Below the pieces are notes generated by a model. The model was not told the DNA's origin. It worked only from the letters and a program-made list of their open reading frames with translations, and searched no databases. The translations under genes and the position numbers were made by a program. DNA of 64,000 nucleotides from a candidate division LCP-89 bacterium (GTDB lineage: Bacteria > Electryoneota > B3-LCP): NCBI GenBank assembly GCA_025774555.1, contig JALGVT010000002.1, positions 62,001-126,000 of the forward strand. The letters run 5' to 3'. Of the stretch, positions 45,061 to 52,604 are shown in pieces (the stretch's first letter is position 1; each line of letters begins with the position of its first letter).

Positions 45061-45540
45061 ATGAATACGAAACACGATAATTCGATTATATTCCAGCCTA
45101 TCGGCATCATCAGCACCCCTCATCAGACAGAGAAGGGAACGCCGGTACAACCATTCGAAGCTCGCGATATCGCCGGGGAAGTGAAAATCTTTCCCGAATT
45201 CCGTGATGGTCTAAAGGATTTGATTGGATTCCAGTATATCTGGTTGATTTACTTCCTGCATCGCGCATCGTTTTCGAAACTATCAGTCATCCCTTATCGA
45301 GAGGTGGTTGAAAGGGGCTTATTTGCTACCCGCTCGCCCAGCAGACCAAATCCCATCGGTCTCTCGGCGGTAAAATTGATTGATCTGGATATAGAGGAGG
45401 GAATTCTCAATATCCTTGATGTAGATATGCTGGATAGTACTCCGCTTTTAGATATCAAACCGTATATATCCCGGATTGATAGTCATCCAGGGTCTAAAGG
45501 AGGTTGGTTTGAGGAGGTAAGTGAAGATCGCAACAGCTAA
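45061..45540 (+). CDS. trmO: tRNA (t6A37) methyltransferase TrmO
   Basis: 159 residues. Single-domain TrmO/TsaA fold: QPIGIISTPHQTEKGTPVQP, FPEFRDGLKDLIGFQYIWLI, the SAM-binding ATRSPSRPNPIGLSAV and LDVDMLDSTPLLDIKPYI. Methylates threonylcarbamoyl-adenosine 37 in tRNA-Thr. A core-type gene, so it may have been caught between REP elements rather than carried by them. Confidence 0.92.
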   Translation: MNTKHDNSIIFQPIGIISTPHQTEKGTPVQPFEARDIAGEVKIFPEFRDGLKDLIGFQYIWLIYFLHRASFSKLSVIPYREVVERGLFATRSPSRPNPIGLSAVKLIDLDIEEGILNILDVDMLDSTPLLDIKPYISRIDSHPGSKGGWFEEVSEDRNS

Positions 45541-45555
45541 TGGAAAATCTTACTT

Positions 45556-45603
45556 GTTGCGTTAGCTACTGTCCGCCGGTCGAAGGATGAGACCTGACGC
45601 AAC
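45556..45603. repeat. REP-like palindrome H
   Basis: GTTGCGTTAGCTAC on the left, GACCTGACGCAAC on the right. Between trmO and icd. Confidence 0.7.
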
Positions 45604-45681
45604 ATCAATAATAGAAATAGAAGAATAAACACAGAAATAATTAACGCGTGCAAGTAAGGAAACTGCACTATTGGAGGAAAA

Positions 45682-47091
45682 ATGGTTAAGTTTGAACATC
45701 TAACATACCCTGCAAATGGCAAACCTATGACTATGGGCGCCGATAAACTTCAAGTGCCCGATAATCCCATCATACCGTTCATCGAAGGCGACGGCACCGG
45801 TCCTGATATATGGCGCTCTTCGGTGCGCGTGTTCGATGCGGCTGTCGAGAAAGCCTATAACGGTCAACGCAAGATCGAATGGCTCGAAGTACTCGCCGGT
45901 GAGAAAGCTTTCAAGGCAACTGGTTCCTGGCTTCCCGACGACACAGTAAACGCTTATAAGGAGTTCTTAGTAGGTATCAAAGGTCCTTTGACGACCCCCA
46001 TCGGCGGCGGCATCCGTTCCTTGAACGTTGCCCTGCGCCAGATTCTGGATCTGTACGTATGCCTGCGCCCGGTGCGCTATTTCAAAGGCGTTCCCAGCCC
46101 GGTCCGCAAACCGGAAAACGTCGATATGGTTATCTTCCGTGAGAACACCGAAGACATTTACGCCGGCGTCGAGTGGGAAGCAGGCTCTCCGGAAGTGAAG
46201 AAGGTCATCGAATTCCTGCAGAAAGAAATGGGCGTATCCAAAATCCGCTTCCCGGGAACTTCCGGCATCGGTATTAAGCCGGTTTCGCAGGAAGGTACCA
46301 GCAGACTGGTGCGCGCCGCAATCCAGTACGCCCTGAGTCACCATAGAAAGAGCGTGACTCTGGTACACAAAGGCAACATCATGAAGTTCACCGAAGGCGC
46401 CTTCCGCGATTGGGGATATGAGGTTGCAGCAAAGCAGTTCCGCAATGAAACGGTTACACAGCGTGAGAGCTGGATTATCGGCAACAAGGAAGACAATCCT
46501 TCGATTTCCATACAGGACAACGCCCGCATGATCGAACCCGGCTACGATCTGTTAGTCCCGGATAAGCAGAAAGTCATCGATGCAGAGATCGAAGAAGTGT
46601 TGAAGCTGTGGGATACTCACGGCGACGGTAAATGGAAGTCCAAGCTGATGATCAAGGACGCCATTGCAGACATCACACTACAGCAGGTTTTGACCCGCGC
46701 CAAGGAATTCGACGTGGTCGCGACCATGAATCTGAACGGTGATTATCTGTCGGATGCGCTGGCTGCGCAGGTCGGCGGTATCGGCATCGCTCCGGGAGGC
46801 AACATCAATTATGACAGCGGGCACGCCATTTTTGAAGCGACTCACGGCACCGCACCCAAGTACGCTAATCTCGATAAAGTCAATCCCGGATCGGTGATCC
46901 TGTCCGGCGTGCTGATGTTCGAGCATATGGGCTGGCAGGAAGTCGCAGACCTGATCAACAAGGGTCTGGACGGAGCAGTCGCAGCTCATACGGTCACTTA
47001 TGACTTCGCCCGCTTGATGCGCGGTGACGGCATCGAATGCCAGGAGCTGAAATGTTCTGAATTCGGCGATGCGATCATTAAACATATGTGA
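45682..47091 (+). CDS. icd: Isocitrate dehydrogenase (NADP)
   Basis: 469 residues, longer than E. coli Icd (416). Substrate loop [10 protein letters not shown] with Ser113, the residue phosphorylated in E. coli; [31 protein letters not shown]; and [17 protein letters not shown], where Lys-Tyr after Pro favours NADP. Oxidises isocitrate to 2-oxoglutarate. GGAGG seven bases before the ATG. It is followed by a strong terminator. Confidence 0.95.
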   Translation: MVKFEHLTYPANGKPMTMGADKLQVPDNPIIPFIEGDGTGPDIWRSSVRVFDAAVEKAYNGQRKIEWLEVLAGEKAFKATGSWLPDDTVNAYKEFLVGIKGPLTTPIGGGIRSLNVALRQILDLYVCLRPVRYFKGVPSPVRKPENVDMVIFRENTEDIYAGVEWEAGSPEVKKVIEFLQKEMGVSKIRFPGTSGIGIKPVSQEGTSRLVRAAIQYALSHHRKSVTLVHKGNIMKFTEGAFRDWGYEVAAKQFRNETVTQRESWIIGNKEDNPSISIQDNARMIEPGYDLLVPDKQKVIDAEIEEVLKLWDTHGDGKWKSKLMIKDAIADITLQQVLTRAKEFDVVATMNLNGDYLSDALAAQVGGIGIAPGGNINYDSGHAIFEATHGTAPKYANLDKVNPGSVILSGVLMFEHMGWQEVADLINKGLDGAVAAHTVTYDFARLMRGDGIECQELKCSEFGDAIIKHM

Positions 47092-47101
47092 ACATAGAAT
47101 T

Positions 47102-47127
47102 CAGAATCCAGAATCCAGAATCCAGAA
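47102..47127. repeat. Heptamer tandem repeat (CAGAATC)x3.7
   Basis: Three exact 7-bp units and part of a fourth immediately after the icd stop. Confidence 0.8.
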
Positions 47128-47136
47128 GAAAAGAAG

Positions 47137-47164
47137 CGCCTCCGTTTTCGGGGGCGTTTTTTTT
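47137..47164 (+). terminator. Rho-independent terminator of icd
   Basis: CGCCTCCG / CGGGGGCG stem (one G-U pair), TTTT loop, then eight T. Confidence 0.9.
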
Positions 47165-47448
47165 AATATGTGTAGTAAGGGGGGTAAGTGACAAAAACAG
47201 GCGAAAATATTGGGCGACATTATATCGTGTCGTTCGCTTTTTCGTTGGATATTGGTCGCAGAATGGGCAAGTGTAGTTTTCTTGAGCGACATAAATTGCT
47301 CTCTCGGGGATCAGGATTGGGGGATTGGAAATTGGAGACAGGGAATGTTCTTGTATATAATATACAGCATTTGTTGCATAAAGTCAAGAGGAGAATGGGG
47401 GAATTTGGTGTGTGAGTGCAGGTGATTGGTGTATTTGTGAAATAACGG
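47165..47448. other. Gap with no recognisable gene
   Basis: AT-rich; short frames have no coding character. GTATATAATATAC is a small palindrome near 47354. Confidence 0.4.
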
Positions 47449-47477
47449 TTGACAAATGGAATATTTTAAGGTATGTT
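47449..47477 (+). promoter_or_regulatory. Promoter of the duplicated-domain secreted protein
   Basis: TTGACA (47449-47454), 17 bases, TATGTT (47472-47477), giving a leader of about 95 bases. Confidence 0.65.
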
Positions 47478-47578
47478 ATGGGGAGGAAAACAGGCTGGAT
47501 GGTGCGTGCCGAAGACAGAATTTTGCTGAAACCATAAAATAGAAGTTAGGTCTATTAATAAATAAGGAGGGATGCGAG

Positions 47579-48217
47579 ATGAAACAATTCTATTTCACAA
47601 TTTTGGCTGGAATCATGTTAATTGGAACCAATCTCTTTGCGCAAGAACAAGCGGTCAAGAATTTTTCTGGATCTGGAGGGAAAAATACAAGACCGTTCAC
47701 TGTGTCAGCAGGATGGGAAATACAGTGGGATGCAAAAGGAGATATTTTCCAACTATTCCTTTATAAGGCTGATGGTTCAATGGTTGGAGTTCCCGCGAAT
47801 CAGCAGGGCTCTGGGAAAGGGTCCTCTTACCAAGCAAAGGCCGGTGAATATTATCTCCAGGTAAACGCAATTGGGAATTGGACCATCAAAATTGTTCAGG
47901 TGTCATCGACGAAAAATGTTGATAAGTCTCCATCAGAACAAAACAAACAAAGTTCAGATGTAATTGCATCATTTACTGGTTCAGGAGGTAAAAACACAAG
48001 ACCCTTTACCGTACCGTCAGGATGGGAAATACAATGGGATGCAAGAGGGGATATTTTCCAATTATACCTTTATGAGTCTGATGGCTCAATGGTTGGAGTT
48101 CCCGCGAATCAGCAAGGCTCAGGGGAAGGGTCCTCTTATCAAGCAAAGGCCGGTGAGTATTATCTCCAGGTAAATGCGATAGGGAAATGGAGTATTAAGA
48201 TTGTAGAAGTGAAATGA
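47579..48217 (+). CDS. Secreted protein with two near-identical 80-residue domains
   Basis: 212 residues. Signal peptide (MKQFYFTILAGIMLIGTNLF) then two copies of a beta-rich domain at about 28-107 and 131-211, joined by a Ser/Lys-rich linker (SSTKNVDKSPSEQNK). The copies differ at about 12 of 80 positions; FTGSGGKNTRPFTVPSGWEI and SMVGVPANQQGSG are typical stretches. Nucleotide similarity is equally high, so the duplication is recent. I do not recognise the domain family. GGAGG lies ahead of the ATG. An attC-like site follows the stop. Confidence 0.75.
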   Translation: MKQFYFTILAGIMLIGTNLFAQEQAVKNFSGSGGKNTRPFTVSAGWEIQWDAKGDIFQLFLYKADGSMVGVPANQQGSGKGSSYQAKAGEYYLQVNAIGNWTIKIVQVSSTKNVDKSPSEQNKQSSDVIASFTGSGGKNTRPFTVPSGWEIQWDARGDIFQLYLYESDGSMVGVPANQQGSGEGSSYQAKAGEYYLQVNAIGKWSIKIVEVK

Positions 48218-48221
48218 GATC

Positions 48222-48290
48222 GAAAAAGGCGCTACACCTGACCGGTATTCCGCTGCGCTCCATAGCAGCAGGTGAGCTTTATTGTTTGGC
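48222..48290 (+). other. attC-like integron recombination site, degenerate
   Basis: Begins 5 bp after the stop of the secreted-protein gene: AAAAAGGCGC, arms CACCTG (48235-48240) and CAGGTG (48269-48274), inner CCGGTAT facing ATAGCAG (imperfect), and end GAGCTTTATTGTTTGGC. Compared with the usual core GTTRRRY the site has GTTTGGC, one mismatch. No integrase is in the window, so this is a relic or an isolated cassette end. Confidence 0.45.
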
Positions 48291-48328
48291 ACACAACCTG
48301 AGTTTGTCAAAGTTGGTGAGATTCGTCA

Positions 48329-48919
48329 ATGAGTTTTCTAACAATACCAGGTCGTTTATTACTTGATACTTGTGTTCTTAATACCATACAAGACGAAAGT
48401 GCTTATATTTTCGAAGGCGAGATACCATCGGGAATGACTGATGCTGAAATTCCTGAAGACTTGAAAGCTCTCCGCTATATATTCCAGGTGAATGAACGGG
48501 CTGCTTTCCAATTCTTGGTTTCGCCCTTAACTTTTGCCGAATTAGCCAATGCAAAGGATATAATATCAAATCAGCGGAGAATTCAGTGGGCTTTGGATGT
48601 CCTTGATGTATGGTTAATTGTCTTGGAAGAAACAGAGGATAGAGTGAAAGAAGGAGGAACAGTTCGACATCGTTTCAAACTGACGCAAGAGTTGCAAGAT
48701 TTGGAAAGCTGCCTAATGACCAATCCTGATTTTCGACGTGATCCTTTTGATCGACTTCTTTTAATTCAGTATAAAATGGGGAACTGTGATGCGTTTTTAA
48801 CTATGGATAGAAATACAATTTGGCGCCATAAAGAGTGGCTTCTTGATAAAGGTATTAAAGTCTTAAGTCCATCAGATTTTTGGTTGGCATTGGAGCCTTA
48901 TGCTGCTTTATGGTATTAA
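48329..48919 (+). CDS. PIN-domain protein
   Basis: 196 residues. PIN-like acidic residues are visible: Asp13 (LLLDTCVLN), Glu71 (TFAELANA), Asp138/Asp141 (RRDPFDRLLL) and Asp154/Asp160 (NCDAFLTMDR). PIN proteins are metal-dependent ribonucleases, often VapC toxins, but no antitoxin gene precedes it and the protein is longer than VapC (about 130-150 aa). Base composition is more AT-rich than the core genes. It follows the attC-like site by about 40 bp. Confidence 0.7.
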   Translation: MSFLTIPGRLLLDTCVLNTIQDESAYIFEGEIPSGMTDAEIPEDLKALRYIFQVNERAAFQFLVSPLTFAELANAKDIISNQRRIQWALDVLDVWLIVLEETEDRVKEGGTVRHRFKLTQELQDLESCLMTNPDFRRDPFDRLLLIQYKMGNCDAFLTMDRNTIWRHKEWLLDKGIKVLSPSDFWLALEPYAALWY

Positions 48920-48998
48920 GATATGTCCTAGTACCTCCAAACAGATCCGTTAACTACTAGCCTGTCCCGATCCGTCGGAATCACCGGTAATTAATTTT

Positions 48999-49027
48999 AA
49001 GCCTCTGAAGAAATCGGGGGCTTTTAT
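48999..49027 (+). terminator. Weak candidate terminator after the PIN gene
   Basis: AAGCCTC / GGGGCTT stem with an 11-base loop and TTAT after it. Confidence 0.4.
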
Positions 49028-49163
49028 GTTGTGTGCGTGGTAGCGTGTGTTCGTGTGCCGACCCGCCCTGAAGAACGGGTCTACGATAGAAACAACCCCC
49101 GTAAACGGGGCTGAAAAGCTGATCTGAAGTTGGTTGTCGGATGCGGGGAATCCGACCTACAAA

Positions 49164-49192
49164 CTGGATCCCGGATCAAGTCCGGGATGACA
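49164..49192. repeat. Intact interspersed palindromic repeat (CTTGA loop)
   Basis: CTGGATCCCGGATCAAG then TCCGGGATGACA; on the minus strand arms ATCCCGGA / TCCGGGAT enclose CTTGA. Uninterrupted relative of 5361-5515. Confidence 0.7.
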
Positions 49193-49226
49193 TGAAACGG
49201 GCAAGACATGCGACTCTACACAGTAG

Positions 49227-49260
49227 GCGTCAGGTCACCACTGCGCTAAGGACCTGACGC
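49227..49260. repeat. REP-like palindrome I
   Basis: GCGTCAGGTC / GACCTGACGC, perfect 10-bp arms; loop includes GCGCTAAG as in copies A and C. It is the most distant copy from the RAYT gene. Confidence 0.75.
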
Positions 49261-49270
49261 AACACTAATA

Positions 49271-49313
49271 CTTTATCCCCCCTTAATCCACCTTGAAAAA
49301 ATAAGGGGGGCAA
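49271..49313. repeat. CCCCCCTTA / TAAGGGGGG palindrome
   Basis: 9-bp perfect arms, 20-odd base AT-rich loop. No T-run on either side, so not a typical terminator. Confidence 0.5.
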
Positions 49314-49322
49314 AAAAAACAA

Positions 49323-49351
49323 AACGGTCAGACGAGGGGGTCTGACCGCAC
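49323..49351 (+). repeat. 29-bp palindromic repeat, copy 3 of 3
   Basis: GGTCAGAC-loop-GTCTGACC with GCAC tail; 18 bp from the stop of the following minus-strand gene. Confidence 0.6.
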
Positions 49352-49368
49352 AGTAACCACAGGAAGGA

Positions 49369-49914
49369 TCAGCGCAGGTTCTCCTTCTTTTCAAGTTCAC
49401 TGATACGATCACGCAGTTTCGCTGCTTCTTCATAGCTTTCGGTTTGTAGTGCGTCTTGCAACTGTTGGCCCAATCGGGCAATCTCATCGAGATTTGATAT
49501 TCGATTCTCGCTAAAATCGCCGATGACTCCCGCGCTGTTCATCACGCTTTCTGCAACAAAGACCGGTGATTTGGAACGCAGCGCCAGGGCGATTGCATCG
49601 GAAGGGCGAGAATCAATTTTTACAATTCCTGACTCAGTCGCCAATTCAATCTGAGCGAAAAAAGTATTATCTTTTAGTTCCGAAACGATGATGGATTGTA
49701 CTGAAGAGCCTGCTGCGTCGAGCAGATTATAGAAAAGATCGAAGGTTAAGGGACGAGAATATCGAATCTCCTGCAAGAGGAGTGAGATTGCCTGAGCTTC
49801 AGCCGCGCCGATAAAAATCGGCAGCCAGCGATCGCCTTCGCGCTCTCGAAGGATGACAACATACCCCTGATAAGGCGGGCAAACTGACACACCTGTCACG
49901 TCAACCTGTATCAT
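49369..49914 (-). CDS. Bifunctional nuclease family protein (BFN) with UVR motif
   Basis: 181 residues. BFN/DUF151 domain at about 1-130 (VVILREREGDRWLPIFIGAA, KIDSRPSDAIALALRSKSPV) and a C-terminal UvrB/UvrC-type helical hairpin (ARLGQQLQDALQTESYEEAA). BFN proteins have been reported to have DNase and RNase activity; the fusion with UVR is common. Single gene with its own promoter. Confidence 0.9.
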   Translation of the reverse strand: MIQVDVTGVSVCPPYQGYVVILREREGDRWLPIFIGAAEAQAISLLLQEIRYSRPLTFDLFYNLLDAAGSSVQSIIVSELKDNTFFAQIELATESGIVKIDSRPSDAIALALRSKSPVFVAESVMNSAGVIGDFSENRISNLDEIARLGQQLQDALQTESYEEAAKLRDRISELEKKENLR

Positions 49915-49957
49915 ATTACTCTCTTCCTCTTCCAGGACAAATCATCTCTACGTATAT

Positions 49958-49985
49958 AATATAATAAAAAAAGGCAAATTGTCAA
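49958..49985 (-). promoter_or_regulatory. Promoter of the BFN gene
   Basis: Minus strand TTGACA (49980-49985), 16-base spacer, TATATT (49958-49963). Confidence 0.65.
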
Positions 49986-50061
49986 GCTCGCAACGTAAGA
50001 AATATTAGTAAATTTACCGCAGCATCTCAATAAGTAAAATGAGATATTTAGAAAATATCGC

Positions 50062-50090
50062 TTGCTTCTGCATTTTTATTTTCATAAATT
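50062..50090 (+). promoter_or_regulatory. Promoter of rpmB
   Basis: TTGCTT (50062-50067), 17 bases, TAAATT (50085-50090). Confidence 0.5.
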
Positions 50091-50133
50091 AGTTACTCTT
50101 TAACCGACACATAAATAGCTTATCGGAAATACA

Positions 50134-50325
50134 ATGTCAAGACGGTGTGAAATATGCGGGAAAGGACCCATGGTGGGTAATTCCCAGAGTCATGCTCACA
50201 ATCTGAACAAGCGGCGCTGGCTGCCGAATCTGCAACGCGTTCGGGTAAATGATAACGGAACGATCAAGAGGATGCGGGTTTGCGCCTCCTGTATTCAGGC
50301 AGGCAAGATTCAGAAAGCTGTATAA
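50134..50325 (+). CDS. rpmB: Ribosomal protein bL28
   Basis: 63 residues. [30 protein letters not shown] and [15 protein letters not shown]. The four cysteines in CEIC and CASC form the zinc-type (C+) variant. Usually followed by rpmG; here it stands alone with its own promoter and terminator. Confidence 0.96.
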   Translation: MSRRCEICGKGPMVGNSQSHAHNLNKRRWLPNLQRVRVNDNGTIKRMRVCASCIQAGKIQKAV

Positions 50326-50346
50326 CTCATAATACACATTTTCAGG

Positions 50347-50380
50347 CACCGGCTGCGCGGAGTGCGTTGCCGGTGTTTTA
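50347..50380 (+). terminator. Terminator of rpmB
   Basis: CACCGGC / GCCGGTG stem, 15-base loop, TTTTA after it; overlaps the end of the convergent aminotransferase gene. Confidence 0.65.
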
Positions 50381-51445
50381 TGCTCTTTCCGTTAAAACTT
50401 CACTTAGAACAGTGAGCATCTCTTCAAGTTCCTTTTCAGACCAATCCCCCATGTGCCCAATCCTGATTGCCCGGTTCTTCAGTTTCCCGTAACCATTTCC
50501 AATGTAATAACCTCTCTGCTCCATCGCTTGAACGACCTTACCGGTCTGCCGCCCGTCTGAGGGTCGCAGGCAACTTACGCTGGGCAGACGATAACCGTCA
50601 GGCGCAAAGGGAATCATGCCATTTTCAGAAGCCCAGGCGCAGGTGATTTCAAGCATTCTTTGATGACGCTGCCAGCGGGCTTTCAGGGTCTCCTTTTCAA
50701 TTCTTTCTAACTGGTAATCCAGAGCATACAGTTGAGGAATCGCCGGCGTAGCCAGAGTCGCTTTTTCCTTCCAGCGTTCATGCCAGAGGGAGAAATCAAA
50801 TGCATACCCTTTCCTCCTGGCTGACCGGCTTCTCGCCAGCGCGCGCTGTGAAACACCGACGGGGACGACTCCGGGAGGCAATCCCAAGCATTTCTGAGAG
50901 GCGCCGACCAAGACGTCTATCTTATCCTGGTTCATACTGAGTTGAACGCCGCCTGAGGTCGCAACAGCATCCACGATAAAGAGGACGTCAGGACGGTGCG
51001 ATAGAGCGGATTTTACCGGTTCTATAGGATTTAACATACCGGTGGATGATTCACCGTGCACTATTACGATGGTATCGCAGTTGGTTTTGTCCAGAAGCCT
51101 GCCGATTTCAAACTCGGGCAGCGGCAGACCCCAGGCTACAACCAGGGCATCCGCCGGTAAATCAAGCGCTCGTGCAGCAGTGAGCCATCGTTCTCCAAAA
51201 GCGCCGTTTGCCAATATAAGGATTCTCGATCCACCAGCGTTAGTGAGAGCGGCTTCCATTGCCGCGGAAGCCGAACATGTCAGGGTGAATACCGGATCGT
51301 CCGTGTCCATTAATTTCTGCAGACGCGGATTGATTCTGCCGAGTAGTTCTTTGAACGCACTGGTGTGATGTCCGATTACAGGTTTTGAAAACTCTGCGAG
51401 GACGTCTTCTCTAACTTGAGTCGGTCCCGGTAAGAAATTTTTCAT
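50378..51445 (-). CDS. Class V aminotransferase (alanine-glyoxylate/serine-pyruvate type)
   Basis: 355 residues. Starts MKNFLPGPTQVREDVLAEF; PLP-binding pieces are CSASAAMEAALTNAG, LFIVDAVATSGGVQL and the lysine in VGASQKCLGLPPGV. C-terminal NGYGKLKNRAIRIGHMGDWS is typical. It transfers an amino group between small acids; the exact substrate pair is not decided by sequence. Own promoter upstream. Confidence 0.92.
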   Translation of the reverse strand: MKNFLPGPTQVREDVLAEFSKPVIGHHTSAFKELLGRINPRLQKLMDTDDPVFTLTCSASAAMEAALTNAGGSRILILANGAFGERWLTAARALDLPADALVVAWGLPLPEFEIGRLLDKTNCDTIVIVHGESSTGMLNPIEPVKSALSHRPDVLFIVDAVATSGGVQLSMNQDKIDVLVGASQKCLGLPPGVVPVGVSQRALARSRSARRKGYAFDFSLWHERWKEKATLATPAIPQLYALDYQLERIEKETLKARWQRHQRMLEITCAWASENGMIPFAPDGYRLPSVSCLRPSDGRQTGKVVQAMEQRGYYIGNGYGKLKNRAIRIGHMGDWSEKELEEMLTVLSEVLTERA

Positions 51446-51549
51446 AGAGCTCTGGTTGGTTGATCAGAGGATTAATAATAGTTACAGAAGTTATTCCCTT
51501 GAAATAATAGATGGAAAGTCTGATCAAAATCATCTTCAGGATGTTATTG

Positions 51550-51578
51550 AATATAGTTATACAACTGAAGATAATCAA
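51550..51578 (-). promoter_or_regulatory. Promoter of the class V aminotransferase gene
   Basis: Minus strand TTGATT (51573-51578), 17 bases, TATATT (51550-51555); leader about 100 bases. Confidence 0.6.
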
Positions 51579-51606
51579 GAGGAATACGATTGAATGGTGT
51601 GTGCAT

Positions 51607-51636
51607 AAAAAAAGGGATCACGCAGAGCGGATCCCT
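51607..51636 (-). terminator. Strong terminator after the HDOD gene
   Basis: Minus strand AGGGATC / GATCCCT stem, 10-base loop, seven T. Ends the mre-rodA-HDOD transcript. Confidence 0.88.
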
Positions 51637-51655
51637 GGAGATTCAATCATCAGAA

Positions 51656-52552
51656 TCAGGAAATTAAGGCATCCAGCATCTCCCTGCTCTTTTCGATTTC
51701 GCCCTGGATTTCTTCGTCCCATTCTTCAAGCATTTCAGGGGATAGTTCTAAAATATCCCAGACAGCAGGCTCGATTTCCGGTACAATGTCATCTCCACCT
51801 GATCCGACTTTGTACTTTCTTGCAATCGCATTGGATATCTGAATAAGTGATGCGTATGCGGCATGTTCAGATTCTGGATCGATCTGGTGATGGTTTAATA
51901 TCGCATCTACCAGGTTATCAGGCAGCTTCCATTTGCTGGCGAGAAAAGCTCCGATTTCGCAGTGTGATATTTCCAATATAATTTGTTCAGCGTCATACAT
52001 TTCAATGTTCTGTTCACGAACAAGCTTCATAATTTCGACAAGCTCTTCACTGAGGTATTTGTCAATAACAATCTTGCCAATATCATGAATAACACCAGCA
52101 ATGAAACCTTCCTCGCTCCGTCCGATGCCAAGGCGTTTTTCGAGGAATCTGGCAATAAGACCAACGCCAATGGAATGCTGCCAGAAAGCAGTGCGGTCGA
52201 AACCAGAATCGACCTGATCCTGTCCCACTGCCCTGAAAATTGAAACTGAGATAACAACATTCTTAATGGTATTAGCGCCCAGTAGTACGATCGCCTGATG
52301 AACCGAATCGACCGTCTTCGCCAATCCGTAAAATGAGGAGTTAATGAGCCTTAATATCTTCATAGTAATGGCTGGATCAGCTTCAATCGTCCTGGCAATA
52401 TCCTTCATAGGAGTCGCAGGGTTGCGCATCATAGTCATTACATTCAAGAATACCGTCGGCAGAGTGGGGAGATCCCTTACATCTTTGAGTTCTTCGAGGA
52501 TTCTGGAGCGAACGGAGTTTTCTTGATTTGGTTCTATAATATTAGATGACAT
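51656..52552 (-). CDS. HDOD-domain protein
   Basis: 298 residues. HDOD domain at about 18-215: DLPTLPTVFLNVMTMMRNPA, ADPAITMKILRLINSSFYG, IVLLGANTIKNVVISVS, and HDIGKIVIDKYLSEE. Such domains act in signalling, often without HD hydrolase activity, though HD in VIHDIGK is present here. No second domain. 52 bp after rodA. Confidence 0.92.
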   Translation of the reverse strand: MSSNIIEPNQENSVRSRILEELKDVRDLPTLPTVFLNVMTMMRNPATPMKDIARTIEADPAITMKILRLINSSFYGLAKTVDSVHQAIVLLGANTIKNVVISVSIFRAVGQDQVDSGFDRTAFWQHSIGVGLIARFLEKRLGIGRSEEGFIAGVIHDIGKIVIDKYLSEELVEIMKLVREQNIEMYDAEQIILEISHCEIGAFLASKWKLPDNLVDAILNHHQIDPESEHAAYASLIQISNAIARKYKVGSGGDDIVPEIEPAVWDILELSPEMLEEWDEEIQGEIEKSREMLDALIS

Positions 52553-52604
52553 GGCACTAATATTTGAATAATATATTAAGAAATCAAGTTATTTTTCATA
52601 TTGC

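Noticed and set aside
47188-47415. 75-residue reading frame after icd
   Set aside because: No homology I recognise, no ribosome site, composition not coding-like; treated as non-coding.
48329-48919. VapC toxin of a VapBC pair
   Set aside because: No small DNA-binding antitoxin gene upstream; length and sequence differ from VapC, so only PIN domain is claimed.
42841-49260. Possible CRISPR array
   Set aside because: Repeats are palindromic, irregularly spaced (hundreds of bases), in both orientations, and lie between genes; they fit REP elements.
49271-49313. Terminator for the PIN or BFN gene
   Set aside because: Strong stem but no T-run on either strand; left as a palindromic repeat.
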